Assembly (NCBI GenBank): GCA_022226955.1
Contig: CP092079.1
Location: 185,983-249,982 of the forward strand
DNA from: Nitrospira sp.
Lineage (GTDB): Bacteria; Nitrospirota; Nitrospiria; Nitrospirales; Nitrospiraceae
Length of the DNA: 64,000 bases
Reading direction: 5' to 3'
The position numbers and the translations under genes are program-made. The notes beneath the pieces are model-generated. The model ran no database searches, had not been told where the DNA came from, and saw only the letters and a list, made by a program, of their open reading frames with translations. Below, piece after piece: positions 63,727 to 64,000 of this stretch (position 1 is the first letter of the stretch; each line of letters opens with the position of its first letter).

Positions 63727-64000
63727 ATGCACTTGGTGACACAAGGCGGCCTTTCGGTTCAGCGGGCCTGTCGCGCGGTTGGACTTGGACGGGCGACGTA
63801 CTATCGGCCGCTGGTGGATTGGGCACGCCGTGATGCCTCGGTCATCGCGGCCCTCACGGCCCTGGTGGCGGTCAAAAGTCGCTGGGGCTTCTGGAAATGT
63901 TTCGATCGGCTCCGACTCGACGGCCAGGGGTGGAATCATAAGCGGGTCTGGCGAGTCTACTGCGTACTCCGGCTGAATCTCCCCCGCCGGACGAAGAAGC
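63727..64000 (+). CDS. IS3-family transposase OrfB, 5' part
   Basis: The frame is open from the slippery site to the window end. LRPAERREVVMHLVTQGGLSVQRACRAVGLGRATYY (before and after the first ATG at 63727) matches the N-terminal part of IS3 OrfB, and WGFWKCFDRLRLDGQGWNHKRVWRVY is the end of the HTH_21-like region before the DDE core. The catalytic DDE residues lie outside. It is probably expressed as an OrfAB fusion by frameshifting. Confidence 0.85.
   Translation, partial: MHLVTQGGLSVQRACRAVGLGRATYYRPLVDWARRDASVIAALTALVAVKSRWGFWKCFDRLRLDGQGWNHKRVWRVYCVLRLNLPRRTKK

Larger units (their letters stand above)
63372..64000 (+). mobile_element. IS3-family insertion sequence (IS407-like), truncated by window end
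   Basis: Contains a complete orfA and the first 300 or so bases of orfB in the -1 frame. The left end must lie between 63357 and 63433, and the TGAGACGG-containing stretch near 63376 is a candidate, but the terminal inverted repeat cannot be fixed because the right end is outside the window. Confidence 0.82.

Noticed and set aside
1..64000. tRNA or rRNA genes
   Set aside because: Reading the intergenic stretches showed no cloverleaf with a T-loop GTTCRA and no rRNA sequence; a tRNAscan run would be decisive.

Overview
The window is G+C-rich bacterial chromosome with dense, operon-organised genes on both strands. Gene content and order fit the phylum Nitrospirota, most probably a Nitrospira-type nitrite oxidiser. 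Points for this are the citramalate/threonine operon with a phosphoglycerate-mutase-like gene, many small secreted and cupredoxin-like proteins, and DsrE/TusA proteins. No rRNA or 16S is present, so the assignment is inference.

Left part (1-31.9 kb). A leftward operon, alaC-hom-thrC-(ApgM-like)-lysC-cimA, starts from a near-consensus sigma70 promoter and covers aspartate to threonine plus the citramalate entry into isoleucine. A rightward group follows: pdxJ, nnr, tsaE, a LapA-like gene and mutS. Next are two secreted proteins of unknown function with a strong promoter and terminator. The classical rimP-nusA-infB-ylxP-rbfA-truB-rpsO-pnp translation/RNA operon runs leftward and ends with an M16 protease gene. 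It has a hairpin just upstream of rimP and mutually exclusive hairpins between rpsO and pnp. Then come small redox and accessory genes: class IV aminotransferase, Rieske protein, DUF192, 4Fe-4S ferredoxin, cupredoxin-like protein, spermidine-synthase-like membrane protein and a CBS protein.

Middle part (32-46.4 kb). After ugd lies the most unusual block. Five HEAT-repeat proteins are encoded in tandem on the minus strand, headed by a small exported protein and an exported alkaline-phosphatase-superfamily protein whose metal site looks degraded. Next to it on the plus strand are an exported FlgT-like protein, an LPP20-like protein and an alpha/beta-hydrolase-like protein with Gln where Ser is expected. 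A HemD-like and a SUMF1-like gene follow.

Right part (46.4-64 kb). This holds a VOC protein, a metallo-beta-lactamase protein with a PqqD-like middle region, a UDP-glucuronate 4-epimerase, a KefB-type antiporter, a Rieske oxygenase divergent from dsrE2-tusA, bifunctional ftcD, rpsU, nth, another DsrE protein and polA. Two long palindromic repeats of one family lie directly behind the TAG stops of two unrelated minus-strand genes (36.1 and 58.5 kb). The 3' end of polA is followed by a hicAB toxin-antitoxin module and then by a second, synonymously diverged copy of the last 60 bp of polA, after which an IS3-family element runs off the window. This looks like an island inserted at the polA 3' end.
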